64,000 nucleotides of DNA, taken from Aquatica leii (Eukaryota > Arthropoda > Insecta > Coleoptera > Lampyridae). Each line of letters begins with the position of its first letter. Positions within the stretch are counted from its first letter, which is position 1. The translations under genes and the position numbers were made by a program. The stretch covers positions 151,761,976-151,825,975 of the forward strand of contig CM069432.1 of NCBI GenBank assembly GCA_035610365.1, given 5' to 3'. Below, piece by piece: positions 10,791-21,967 of this stretch. The notes under the pieces were generated by a model that worked only from the letters and a program-made list of their open reading frames with translations, did not search any database and had not been told where the DNA came from.

Positions 10791-10924
10791 AGTATAAAAC
10801 ACACGTCATAGAATACGTTTCAATCACTCTACCGCTTCATAAACTCGCCGCTACGCGGCTCGTGTATGAAACTCGGTCTCGTGATTGAAGCGCGTTCATT
10901 CTGTAACTTGTGTTTTAATATACT
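10791..10924. mobile_element. 134-bp fold-back MITE with GC-rich centre
   Basis: The two ends, AGTATAAAACACACGTCATA and its imperfect inverse complement, form arms of about 60 bp. The centre reads CTCGCCGCTACGCGGCTCG, a small GC-rich palindrome in AT-rich DNA. No ORF. It has the shape of a short insect snap-back element. Confidence 0.55.
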
Positions 10925-10989
10925 ATTATACATGTATCTGATAAAATTCTTTTAAAATTAAGTTTTGCTCTATTAATAATAAAATAATT

Positions 10990-12311
10990 TGGAAATATGT
11001 CTAATATTAAAGTTGCCACTGTTACAACAGAAGTGCTCGGTTTTTTTAAATACTTTATTTCACTTTTACCGTAATCTTTTTCTAGTAAAAAAAGTTGTGC
11101 ACTGTTATTTAATGGTTCTTCAGAACATAAATTATGGCATTCTTCACAACTAAATCTTTTTAAAGTTTAGTAAAGAACGTATCCCACAAAATACACAATT
11201 GCACAGTCTTCTAGTGTAGTAATATTATTTGTATTGTATTTATTGCGTACCAGTTGTTCTTCCTCATTACAAACAGAACTTTTGCTTTCGATATTACTAC
11301 CTAAATTGTTATCAAAAAGCATTGATATATCATGTTCTACATGGGAAAATGTTTCTTCTACTTCATCTTCGATCTGCATATCGACGTCTTCATCTACTTT
11401 GCAATTTGAATTTTGGGTGGCTTTAAAAGTTTTATTGCGAAGTTCCACTGTAATGATTGTCTGAATGATTTTGCCGTGGGGTTGTTATTATTTCCGCTTT
11501 TGCGACTGATAGTAGCAAAGAGATTTTTAAGTGGGTCTTGATTTAACCTATTTGTTAACAGAAACTGAAATCCGTTGCTTTTCAAATCTTTCCATAATAA
11601 AAAGGTAGCATTAATGGATTGTCGTAAACCACGAAAACAATATATGCCTTCATTTATCTTATTTTTTGTAGTGAAGCAGTGCCACTTGGCAATCCAGTCT
11701 ATAATTTCACGTAAATATATTTCTAATTTGGAAAATTAGGAATGCGACTGTTTAAAATGTCAAATAAGTTATTCATTTTTAATAAAAAATCTGAGGTATT
11801 TAAAGCGCTCTTACTTTTAATTTGTCCAATATTTACACAAGTTTTAATGGCAGCAGAAACGGTTCTAGAAAAAAATTGTGTAGCATATTTCACTCACTCG
11901 CATCTTTTGAAATGTATTTGGATTTATATGACACTCGCTAATTCTTGTTAGTGACCTTGCAGTATTTGATGCCTTATCTAAGTAATATACTGTCTTAATA
12001 TCCCTCCAGGAAGCATTTTCTTGGTGGACATATGTATCATGTGCCATCAAATTATTTCGAACACTCTTAATCAAGTGCGGAACATCATATATTGCAAAAA
12101 TTTTTTTTCCGTTTACACTAAAAAATGGCTGATCCGGAGTAATTCCTAATAGTTCAAAAACAGCTCTATTCGTCGCTGCTTGATCACACACTAAGACTCT
12201 AACATTTAGACCGACACATTGTAACGCAATTATATTTTGTATAACAAGCGCGCGTAATTCTTGATGTTTAACGGATGTAGCGGATAGATAGTAGCTGATA
12301 GGAATTTTTCA
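10990..12311 (-). pseudogene. P-element-type transposase, C-terminal half (decayed)
   Basis: Pieces in several minus-strand frames read in order as the second half of a P/THAP9-like transposase. The first (from about 12300 to 11865) contains VLVCDQAATN, with the second catalytic-type Asp of the RNase H fold, then a stretch that includes DVPHLIKSVRNN from the region where the GTP-binding insertion lies. At 11585-11394 comes the typical LTNRLNQDPLKNLFATIS and an Asn-rich block with NPT. At 11448-10990 is the C-terminal tail with a Cys-containing segment, FSCEECHNLC. Frameshifts near 11865, 11740 and 11166 and several stops break the reading. It follows directly from the catalytic N-terminal half at higher coordinates. 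Not functional. Confidence 0.7.
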
Positions 12312-12890
12312 CTATTTCATTAATCCTCTTGCCGTAAACACCAATGCTTGAGTAGCAATTTTATTATCTCGGTCAAGATGTCCTAGATCTTGAAAACCTT
12401 TGATTAAATCCAGCTGCGAATTGTATTCAATGCCTTTCTTTATGCTCATTTCGTCCATTAGCAAAACGCATTCTTTTTCTTCGGTTGTCCTAGTCTTCAC
12501 TTTACTAGATAGTTTTCTCAAAACTTTTGTATCTGTACCAGTACATAATTGCGACATTCTAAGCCAAGATGCAAAGGTGGTTTTTAAAAGTAGCGTAAAT
12601 TTAAAATTATCCCTCAGAAAAAGGTATAACGCACGTGACTTATAATACATGCTTAAAGCGAGCTCCTTTTCGTCTTTTTTCCATGGATTATTAGATTTGT
12701 GATACAATTGCATATTTATATACATGAACATATTTAGGCAAAGCAGATGTTAAAGAATGCTTAGATTTTTTTTAAGACTATCAATGCAAACATCTTTTTC
12801 TTTTTACAAGTTTAATTTGCATTCTATATGTTGGAGATGTAACTTGACTCCTTCTTTTCCGTTTCTGGGAGTTGGCATCTCCAGGATTTT
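12312..12890 (-). pseudogene. P-element-type transposase, middle part with first catalytic Asp
   Basis: The long frame at 12731-12312 begins inside the family block with NNPWKKDEKELALSMYY, continues to LLKTTFASWLRM and then LLMDEMSIKKG, which carries the first acidic residue of the P-type catalytic core. It ends in a stop at 12312 after KIATQALVFTARGLMK; the reading resumes in another frame. The start of the exon is near 12890, next to a plausible acceptor (TTTTACAG) of a 355-bp intron (12891-13245). Here the strand codes for a short basic Lys/Arg-rich linker, with later frameshifts. Between 12731 and 12890 the frame is lost. Confidence 0.7.
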
Positions 12891-13245
12891 CTGTAAAATC
12901 AAGATGTTTTAGAAAAGGAAAGAACTAATCACCTATGTTTTATTAATATTTTTAATTTATACAACGTTGAGTTTTTTGACTATTTGGTACACGGGTAGTA
13001 CAAACTGTATTTTGTTAAAATTTTATTTTGATTTTCTTTTTTAAAGCATAATTAAAACGCCAAAAAAGTTATGTACATAAAATGGCAAAGAATTGAAATT
13101 TTTGAATAGAAAAACGACATTCGTTCCATAAGTCGTTGCAAATTTCTAATTGTTGTAGAAGTATTTTAACCGTGAGTTAATTATTACATGATTCAGGCGT
13201 ACGTATTCAATTAATAATTTTGAGTAAACATACATCATATATTAC

Positions 13246-13688
13246 CTGTAAAACTTTAGAACCAATGGGATTTTCTACAGCACAAGTATTATCATAATTA
13301 GATAAAACAATTTAAAACTGCAGCTTGCGTAAGTTTTGACACCAACTTCTCGTTTTAAAATCAAGCTTTCAGGAGAAGACACAATTTTCATTTGCACTGG
13401 CTCATTGATACATCCCGGATCTTCAGTGTAATTGATAGGAATTGCATTTTTTACCAATGAATTACGCAATGTATTCATAAAACTCTTTTCAGCAAAATGC
13501 ATAGCACAAACAGTTTTCTTATTAAGTTCTTTCAGGCTTAATCCAAGAAGATTCAAATTTCCACAGTTCTCGAACCACTTATTACTTCTCACCAAATCAA
13601 GAGGAAAACGAAAGAAACTCAACTCCGGATGAGTTAAACGATTTCGTTTGCAATTAAAGTAAACGCAACATGCTTTCGACGGCGCCAT
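13246..13688 (-). pseudogene. THAP-domain N-terminal exon of P-type transposase
   Basis: From MAPSKACC at 13688 the frame encodes a good THAP finger: CCVYFNC with the first Cys pair, SFFRFP, KWFENCGN with the conserved Trp, VCAMHF with the last Cys and His, and NAIPI closing the domain. The protein start at 13688 is preferred over the in-frame Met at 13733 because THAP proteins begin a few residues before the first Cys. Downstream, a small frameshift near 13300 separates this from TCAVENPIG, which leads to a donor GTAATAT at 13245. It would bind the element's own ends. It is the first exon of the transposase remnant extending to about 10990. Confidence 0.75.
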
Positions 13689-13733
13689 CGCGCAAATAAT
13701 AACACTATAATAAGCAACAACAAATAACAACAA

Positions 13734-14607
13734 ACAGCAATAACAAATAACAACGGAATCAGCAACGGCAACGGCAAACGGAAATTACAAAATCGCAAAT
13801 ATTATATGAACCACCACTGAAGAGAATTCATATAAAAGTGTAAATTTTATGTGCCGAAAGGGACATTTTTAAATGTCATTTTTTAAAGTCTGTTATCCTT
13901 TTAACTAAATATAAATAAACTGGTATTTGGAAAGCAGTATTTTCTATGCAAAACTCCAGCTAAGAGGATTACTGTCAACCAAGTGTATACGGCTTGTAGG
14001 TATATGCTCTTTTATTACGTATTGTTTGGAAATATAAATGGTAATTATTTGTTAATTTTTTTATTTTCTTCATTAAACTAAAAAAATGTAATTATTGTTT
14101 GTTACGTATTTAATTTCTTATTAGGTACATATACAAAAAGCTATAGCTTAGTGCGGTTTGAGTTCAAATTTTATATATTTTTTTTATATTAATTCACATA
14201 ATTTATATACTTGCTTAGTACTCTTTGCTTATCTATATGCTTCAATAATTTAGTGAATTGTCGCTTTAGAGCGATCTATGTATCTGTAGATCGATACCTA
14301 AAGCTTATTTTCATAATTCACCGCTTAAATCGAATGCCCCTATATAAAATTTTAACATCAAATTTGTGTAAATCACTACAAATCCGTTGAAAATTACAAA
14401 GATAAATTGCTAAACTAAATTATGTAGATCTGAAGATAATGATCTGACAAAGCTGTTAAGAATATAACGAAGGAATTACTTGAAAACGGTTCCATTCTTA
14501 AATAGATTAGTTTGGTTAGTCGAATACCAGATGGCCGACACTAGCGCTTTAAAACGGTCGACTAACTTTAGCATAAACGCTATTTTAAATGGACATTGTT
14601 TCTCTTC
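13734..14607. other. Non-coding flank of the P-type element
   Basis: A CAACAACAAATAACAA-rich stretch lies directly upstream of the THAP exon (13715-13760) and may be leader sequence. A hairpin at 14263-14304 (GCTTTAG and GCGATCTA with their partners TAGATCG and CCTAAAGC) is visible. No gene. Confidence 0.4.
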
Positions 14608-14767
14608 CTATATTATATACTCTTTGGTAAAACACAATACAAAACTACAATAACATTTTTCGTATGTTGCGCCTTGGACGCAGCGTCGACATTGACAGCG
14701 AACTTCCATTTGCTGGATCTATATTATTACTACTAAAACGTACCCGGGGTTGAGGAATAGTGTTAGC

Positions 14768-16816
14768 CTTGTTTATATACATTATAGTTAGACAATAAGA
14801 TAGCTTTATATGGAAACAGATTTTTTAGTCATGTTAGATGGCGATAGTGGAAACAAGGTAATAATTAAATGCAAAGCCTCAAACCGTTTTTTGTTATTAA
14901 AAGATTGCAAACGATGGCGGCACAAGTAAGCTACTTACACACGCTATTAGTTTCGACATACGTGCAAAGCAATGTTTTACTACTTAACTTGCTTTGATTC
15001 TTAAAACTCTGAGTTTGCAAAAATAATTCGTAAACTTGAATTTCTGTTTATAAACAAAATATAGAATAAATAAAATCCTGTAAACGTTTCAATAAAATTA
15101 TAATCGGTTGAGTGGTTTGTTTCATTTACTTTGTTTAATTTTCTTTTCAAGCCGGAAGCCAACGAAGATATACTAATTTAATTTTTTTTAAATTTTTATA
15201 CTACTCAAAAGGCACATAAAATATAAATAAACAAGCTTATTAGCACTTTAGATGTATCTTTAGTAATAAATTCAGGGCGATGCTGTGGCGATGCTTCAAA
15301 GATTCGTACTTCAGAACCAAATTAATGATTTCAATTTTCGTATGAATTACTTACAGCAATCGCCGCTTATCGGAATCACGGATAATGTTTTTAATCGAGT
15401 AATGTTATCACTTTACTAAAGTAACATAGTAATCATAATTTAGGTTTATGTTATCAATTTATTCTCAGGTTTGTTTCTATACATGATCAATAACTTATTT
15501 TGTATGCAGTTTTGAGCTGAATTTCACAATACGGTTGTTTAGAGTGAAAAATTTTATCATTGTACTCGGAAAATAGTTGTTTTGCACATTTATCTTATTT
15601 TTGCAGTGTTAATTATTTATTAAAATAATTTGGAAACGGTACATTATTTTAACATCTGTAAATACGTTATCTTTGTGAATTAACTTGGAAAGCACGTGCC
15701 TTCCTAGAATAACAAAGTAAAATTAACTACGTCTTATGTGATAACGTTGTTTAGTATTTATTTTTAGTATCAGCAAATTTCTGAGAACAATTGTTTACTT
15801 CTTAGAACAGTGAATGAAGCATCATAACGTTGTTGTTTTTGAATTCGTTTTATTAACGGTGTCAACAAACTGTTTAATGCGTCAGATCCGTCGGCTCAAA
15901 ATGCTGCTTTTTTTAAACGTTTTATAAAAAAATTTTTGCTTGTATATACGCTTTGATTTCACCTTCTAAATTAACAACCTGTTAATCACATACACGCTGT
16001 ATGTATTTACTGCTTTCTAACAAATAAGCATTTTTCCTGAGAATTTCGTATATTGTTATCATTCGGTTATTGTTATCAAAAAACTCAAGTCCCAACGTGA
16101 TTCCATTAAGCAGCGTGCACTGCATAGTAAAAACGCAGGCATTCAGCCAAAAATAATACCAGCATTACCTACAATATACCAGATCCCAGATGTGTTTTTA
16201 TTATGTCAATAAACAGAAACAAACATGTAGAATATTTCTGTTTATTGACATAAAAGGACCATCCTTAGCTAAACATGCCTGCCCACCCAAATTATCTTTT
16301 ATAATTTATTATCAGAATGTGTATTCATTAACCAGTTAACTTTAATCTAATTTATATCAAATTTGAGTAAAAATTTTGCAAATTTGGTAGTTTATTTTAT
16401 TGTTTTGATCGCTCGAATACTATAAACAAATATATACAAATTAGAAACTGTACATTCAATTCTAAAATTGTCTTCTATTAGGGGAATAATTATGTTTCTC
16501 AGAATGCTAGTTGTTTACGTAGACCGAATTTCATAACATAAGTGTTATCGTGCATAGATATAATTAATTTTCTTTCAAGGTTATATTACATGTAATAAAA
16601 AAAGAACGTATGTCTTCTCCAAATCTCTAAAACTGTATATTTATAGATTACTGTAAGATAATATACTGAGCTGTAACTTAGAAATCTGTAATATTAACAA
16701 AATCAGCGCCAAATATGTCAATTTTGCGTTTGCACCCAAAACTACTCCTTTTGCATCCAAATTTATGTTTCCAATTTTAGCGCAGTCATTGTCTAACTAT
16801 AATGTATATAAACAAG
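14768..16816. mobile_element. 2.05-kb TIR element without ORF
   Basis: Both ends carry a perfect 29-bp inverted repeat beginning CTTGTTTATATACATTATAG (14768-14796 and 16788-16816); weaker similarity (GGAAACA) continues inward. Between them there is no ORF longer than 60 codons, so it would be a non-autonomous DNA transposon. No clean target-site duplication is visible. It contains the hairpin at 16201-16253. Confidence 0.5.
16201..16253. repeat. Perfect 19-bp hairpin
   Basis: TTATGTCAATAAACAGAAA (16201-16219) pairs perfectly with 16235-16253 across a 15-nt loop. It is short enough for a structured RNA or a miniature insertion, but I have no family assignment. Confidence 0.5.
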
Positions 16817-17115
16817 GGTATTAGTGTTTATAGAGAATTTGGGTATGTTAGTAACTACATTATCTGTATTACCCCCCTGAATTCCCGAAGTAATAATTTG
16901 ATTACAGTGACGTTTCCACAATTGTCCTGAGAAAAGTTTGCATTAATACATTGCATTACCAATGGGTTTTACTATAACTGCACTTGTCCACGACTTCTTA
17001 TTAAAATCTCGATAATCACGAACTGACATTTTCTCCAATGTTAAAATTTCGAAAATTAGTACAATTTTGATTCACATTCAGAGTTATTCTTTCATTTTGT
17101 AACAGATCTAATCTA

Positions 17116-17309
17116 CTATTTCAGAAGAATGTTTGGATAATATTAACCATTTTAAAGTAACAAATAATGCACTGATATCTTCTGAAAATAGTTGTAAAAT
17201 CATTATAGGTGAACAAATTTTTGAAAATACTTTTAATAATTTCTCATATCAAAGTCCTCTTATAATTAATAATTATGAAAGTAATATAACTGTAAACTTG
17301 ATGTACTAG
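17116..17309 (+). pseudogene. Inverted env fragment (C-terminal ectodomain)
   Basis: The plus strand has an open frame of about 64 codons ending at TAG 17307-17309, with SEECLDNINHF and NSCKIIIGE. Its Cys/Asn-rich composition is what one expects downstream of the point where the minus-strand env ORF loses homology. I interpret it as the next part of env flipped by a local inversion with a breakpoint at about 17266-17310. The frame is closed upstream by TAA at about 17107-17109. The family match is inferred from pattern only. Confidence 0.45.
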
Positions 17310-18330
17310 AAGTTAAGGTTTTTCCATTATCTAATTGTCGATACAATTTATAGTCGTTGTTGACTAAGGCGTAGACACAACTTTTACTGTCTGATAAACT
17401 ACATTTGTTCACTATTGGTGATTCACTACACACTGCTTGATTTTCAATTTTCTTGCATTTTTCATCAGTCCAAAATTTAGTTGTTGCACTCTGAAGATGG
17501 TATTTATATGGGGAAATGAGAACTTTATCTTGTTTATTGGGAGTTGGATAAATTCTTATATATTGGTAGGATAATGAATTAAGGATAGGTATATATAATA
17601 TACATGTTATTGTATCACCTGTTAGCAAAATAAGAAAATTTGTGAATTCTAAAATTTTAAAAATATGAACTGTGTCGAATTTGATTAATTGATTAGGTTT
17701 ATAAGTTAACTGCAAATGTTTTATAATCGCAATTAGTTCAGAATTTGAAATAATTTCTAAATTGATAGTTTCTGAAAATGCCATCGAAATGGTTCTTTCA
17801 ATACGCTGAAGGATGTTTACTAATCTCATACTGACATAATTATTATATTGAATGCTTAATTGTACTTCAAAGATATCGGTAATACTGTTGATTGCGTTAA
17901 AAGCTAAATTTATGTTCTTTTGAATAATTCGAATGTCATTTGAATATCGTTCTGTAATATGATTTGCAAACGATGTGTAATTATCCATTTGTTTGATTAC
18001 TTTGTCCTGATTTTTAAAAAGCGTGCCTAAATTTTTATTAATTTTTATTAAATCATTGTTATCTAAGTTACCCGTTATGTATTTAATGGTAGTACCTAAA
18101 ACATTAAACAAACCTCTTTTTATCCTATATTTAAATTTTGATAATTGTTCTTCTATGCATTCACAATTATTTTTTAAAATACTAATTAATTGTAAGATTA
18201 TAGGGTTCCTACTTTTTGTTTCTAAGATTGCTACGTTACCTAATATTTTCATATAGCTAATTTCAAAACTAGTTATGTTAAAATAAAAATAAAACTTATG
18301 ATAGTGGTTCAGTATTTTTATGTGTCCCAA
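17266..18330 (-). pseudogene. env: Errantivirus env (F-protein-like), truncated
   Basis: The 354-codon frame resembles the baculovirus-F-type envelope of insect errantiviruses. A furin-type site RIKR sits near residues 88-91, followed directly by GLFNVLGT, the usual beginning of the fusion-peptide region, and by the GNLDNND block. A long helical segment follows, and then a Cys-rich ectodomain part with CSESP and CSLSDSKSC. The expected transmembrane anchor and tail are absent, since the frame ends early at the inversion breakpoint. The start at 18330 is only the first Met; the natural start, often spliced, would lie upstream and no signal peptide is seen. The protein as present could not be membrane-anchored. 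Confidence 0.7.
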
Positions 18331-18435
18331 ATATTCAGGGAAGTATCCATTGCTTCAAATTTCTTCAATTCGAAGGCTCCTGTTCTATACCAGCAGTACG
18401 TTGATTCTGTAAAGAAAATCTTTTCTTTATTCTCT

Positions 18436-19417
18436 TTAATTTTCTAGTGTGAATATTTGTGGGTCTTTTTGACAATTCTCTAATTCCTGAAATTTTATTA
18501 TTGGTAATATTTGTAATGCTAAGTTTATCATAATAGGGATCGGTTTTTCTAATTCTTTGGCGTGTGATATATGCGAGGGGTTTAGAATTTCAAGGTTTGG
18601 AATTTTGTCTTTATTTTTTGTTATTAATCTGTTAGTACCTTTTTCTAGTTGTTTTTTATATAACTCTTCGTAAAATGGTAATAATTCGTTTTTTCTTTTT
18701 TCGTTATCGACCTCGTATACCGTTTTATTAAAATCAATTTCGTGTGCATTAAGATTTTCGTATGGTTCATAAAGCAAAGTGAATGGGGTGTAACCTGTAG
18801 CTGAATGTATCGATTGATTATATACTAATATTGCGGAAATCATTAAGTTCTGAGGCGATTCGTTTTGATTTTGTGATTTAAAAACTCTAATTTTTTCTAA
18901 AATTGTTGAATGTAACCGTTCTATAGGGGAGTTTGAACTACTGTTGTAATTAGTCGTGAAATGTAATTCGATTTTGAACAATTCGCAGTATTCTTGAAAG
19001 GTTTTATTCTTAAATTCTTTGCCTTCATCACACACAATTTTTCTTGGAAAATTATGATGAGAAAAGAAATGACGAAGTTTGTTTAAAATTGTAATACCAG
19101 TAGCATCATTTATAAAATAAGCTTGAGCATATCGGGAGAACAAATCTATTATTGTTAAAAATTTGTGTCCTTTAAAGCTAAATGTATCAAGGTGTATTAT
19201 ATCGAAAGGTCTTTTTGCAAGAAGTTGTCCACAGAATTGAATTTTATAAGGGTTTCTTTCGTATTTATTAATCAAATATGTTTGACATTCGTTTATGAAT
19301 TTGTTAATTTTTGTTTTCATATCGGGCCAATAAAACTTTAATTTCAAATGATTATACGTTTCGGTAACACCGTTATGATTAAGAGAATGGTATTGATTAA
19401 TCGCGTAGTATTGATCA
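18436..19417 (-). pseudogene. pol: Errantivirus pol: integrase
   Basis: The frame encodes an LTR-element integrase. The upstream zinc-binding segment (HNGVTETYNHLK, then NECQTYL) has lost its second Cys, which is now Tyr. The catalytic core has the three acidic residues in HLDTF, CDEGKEF and SPIERLH. The C-terminal part includes a basic region and continues to the TAG at 18436. The Met at 19347 is internal; homology begins near 19417, directly after the stop of the previous pol segment. It would integrate the element's cDNA into the host genome. The lost zinc ligand and flanking frameshifts make it inactive. env follows after about 100 bp. Confidence 0.75.
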
Positions 19418-20165
19418 TCAGTCGATAGCCAAAATGTTATTTTGGATAAATTTTACTTTATTATCGAACAGATGTCTTGAGGTCACGAGAAATCTTGATT
19501 CTAGCTCTTTGTCGCTAAAATATATTCCATATAAAATATTAGGATTTATTACTTCTTTAAAACATGTATTTAAATTCTTTAACTCATTGCCTCGTCTAAT
19601 AGTAATGATGTAATTATGTTTTGCAAATGTTCTCGTATACTTTAAGTTATATTGATCTCCTAACTTAAATATTATGTGATACATAAAATAATTAATAGGA
19701 TTTTCGAATATTGGTATCGTAAAAACAGGGTTTTCTAAAGAAGTGTGTTGTGTGTTATTGTCAGATTCTGTGATTTGTCGATCTTCATCAGTATTTAAGA
19801 TTTCATCGAGTTCATCTAAAGAAAATTCTAAATCATTATCTACGTTTGGGAGTATAGACAAAAGGTCTAGGTCAGGATCATTACTTATAGATTCTTTAGT
19901 ATTTATTTCGATCCGAGATAAAGCATCTGCGACTGAGTTTTCTTTGCCTTTTTTATATATTACTTTATAATCAAATTCTTCAAGTCGTAATCGCCATTTA
20001 ATTAATCTAGAACTTAGATCTTTAAGAGAAAATAACCAAACAAGAGGTTTGTAGTCAGTTTCTATGACAAATTGTTTTCCATAAATGTAGGGCCTAAAAT
20101 GTTTTGTGCATTCTACAATACTAAGTAGTTCACGTTTATAGTTGAATAATTTTTCTCAGCACTGT
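19418..20165 (-). pseudogene. pol: Errantivirus pol: RNase H end and connection region
   Basis: After the stop at 20166 the reading continues in a shifted frame with RELLSIVECTKHFRPYIYG, then ETDYKPLVWLF and ENSVADALSRI, the typical RNase H to integrase connection of gypsy pol. The 147-codon frame 19861-19418 carries an acidic linker and ends before the integrase zinc finger. At least one frameshift near 20150 separates it from the reverse transcriptase. The first frame codon is a TTG inside the longer reading, so 19861 is not a true start. Confidence 0.65.
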
Positions 20166-21967
20166 TTAAAGTTCTGGAAAAGTATATGAAATTGGTTTGT
20201 TATTTTGGGATAATACTCCACCAATGGCTACTCCGGATGCATCGGTCGTGACATGAAAAGTTTTATCAAAATCTGGGTAAGATAAAATAGGAGCATTAAC
20301 TAATAATTCTTTACAATGATCGAAAGCTTGGAAATAATTCGGGTCCGTGATATCAATTTTTGCTCCTTTCTTGAGACATTTAGTGAAAGGTTGAACTATT
20401 TTTGCAAAATTTTGGATGAAGCGTCTGTAATAACCAACAAGTCCTAAAAATGATTTTATTTCTTTAATTGATTTTGGAAGGGGATATTCTTGTACTGCTT
20501 TAACTTTCGACGGATTGGGTTTTATACCTTCTGGTGTGATTACATGTCCAAGAAATGCTACTTCCTTACATAAAAATTCCGATTTATCTAATTGTACTTT
20601 TAAATTGAATTCTTTGAGTTTTTCGAATATTAATTTAAGGTGTATTAAATGATCGTGCAAAGATTTTGAAAAGATTACAACATCGTCCATATATACAAAA
20701 CAAAATTTATATAGCTAGTTAGGTAAAATATTATCCATGACTCTTTGAAACGTACTAGGTGCGTTTTTAAATCCAAAAGGCATTCTAACGTATTCAAAGT
20801 GTCCGTTTTCTACAGTAAAAGCTGTTTTTTCAATTGATTCAGGGCCCATTTCAATTTGACGGAACCCTTGTGCAAGATCTAAAGTGGAGAAATACATACA
20901 TTTTCCTAAATTATCTAAAATTTCATCGATTCTAGGAAGGAGATATTTGTCTTCTATTGTTTTTTCATTTAATTTTTGGTAATCGATAACAAGTCGCCAT
21001 TTCTTTTTACCACTTGCATCGGATTTTTTGGGAACTATCCAAACTGGTGAACTGTAAAGGGAAATACTGGGTCTAATAATTTTGTTGTCAAGAAGTTTTT
21101 TTATTTGGTTCTGAATTTCAGCTTTTAAATGATAGGGATATCTATAAAACTTTTGGAAAATTGTATTATCGTCTGTAGTACGAATTTTATGTTTAACAAA
21201 GTTAGTAAAACTTAAATCGCTATTTTTATCATAAAATATTTGTTTATACTTTCGGCACAAAGAAATAATTTCCGAACTTTCTTCTAGGTTCAGATGATTA
21301 GTACGTATGACTTCTAAAATGTTTAAATTTGTATTAAAATTTAGATTTAATAAATTAACATTAGTGATTGGTTCTACATTTAAAGGATGCTCGAAGTTTA
21401 TTTCAATAATTGAATTGTCTTCAAATGGAATTGTACAGAGGCCATCTTTTGAATAGGCTATAGATTCTGGAATAGTATAGTTATCTAGCTTAGTTTCAGG
21501 GATAAGAACTTGACCTTCTTCAATATTTACTGGGACTTTTAAATGAGTACTAACATTTTGCTTAAAAGGTTTATAGTTAAAGAGATTTAATTCCATGAAA
21601 AAAGGAATTTCGACATTATCTATTTGTAATGTTTGGTTATTGTAATCTATTTTAACTCCTAATTTTCTAAATTCATTGCTTCCTAATAATGCGTCAAACC
21701 TATCGTGCCAATTGATAACGTGAAAACTAATATTATTATTTATGTCATGTTCTTTTAAAATAGGAAATGCTACATTTACATCAGACGTTACAGTTTGATT
21801 AAAATTCTTTATAGTAAAAGGTTTATTAAAAAGGTGATTTTTAAAATAGTTGTAGGCTGGGCCTGGGTTCATTATTGAATTCGAAGCACCGCTATCTATC
21901 AAAATTTTTAAATTAAAACTGGATATGGTAATAAATGGTAGCTTTGGTCTACTTGTATTAAGATTTA
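20166..21967 (-). pseudogene. pol: Errantivirus pol: protease and reverse transcriptase
   Basis: The frame opens near 21967 (the Met at 21902 is internal). It reads LIDSGAS, the aspartic protease active site (DSG), then the reverse transcriptase with KKWRLVIDYQKLN, STLDLAQGFRQI with the first catalytic Asp, RMPFGFKNAPSTFQR and, after one in-frame TAG at 20715-20717, VYMDDVVIF with the YMDD box. The thumb and the start of RNase H ([15 protein letters not shown]) follow. A frameshift separates the protease from gag at about 21970. The single nonsense codon lies only about seven codons before the catalytic box. It is the minus-strand polyprotein between gag and integrase. Confidence 0.8.

Larger units (their letters stand above)
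8757..14628. mobile_element. TIR-bounded segment enclosing a P-type transposase remnant
   Basis: The left end ACCAAAGAGTATATAATATA (8757 on) is matched, in inverse complement, by a perfect 21-bp arm ending at 14628; a further AAGAGA continues the match. The decayed P-element-type transposase on the minus strand lies inside, so these may be the ends of that element, about 5.9 kb. No 8-bp duplication typical of P elements is visible next to the arms (only an A-rich TAAAA overlap), so the link is inference. Between 8784 and 10420 I see no gene, only the palindrome at 9572-9598. Confidence 0.4.
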
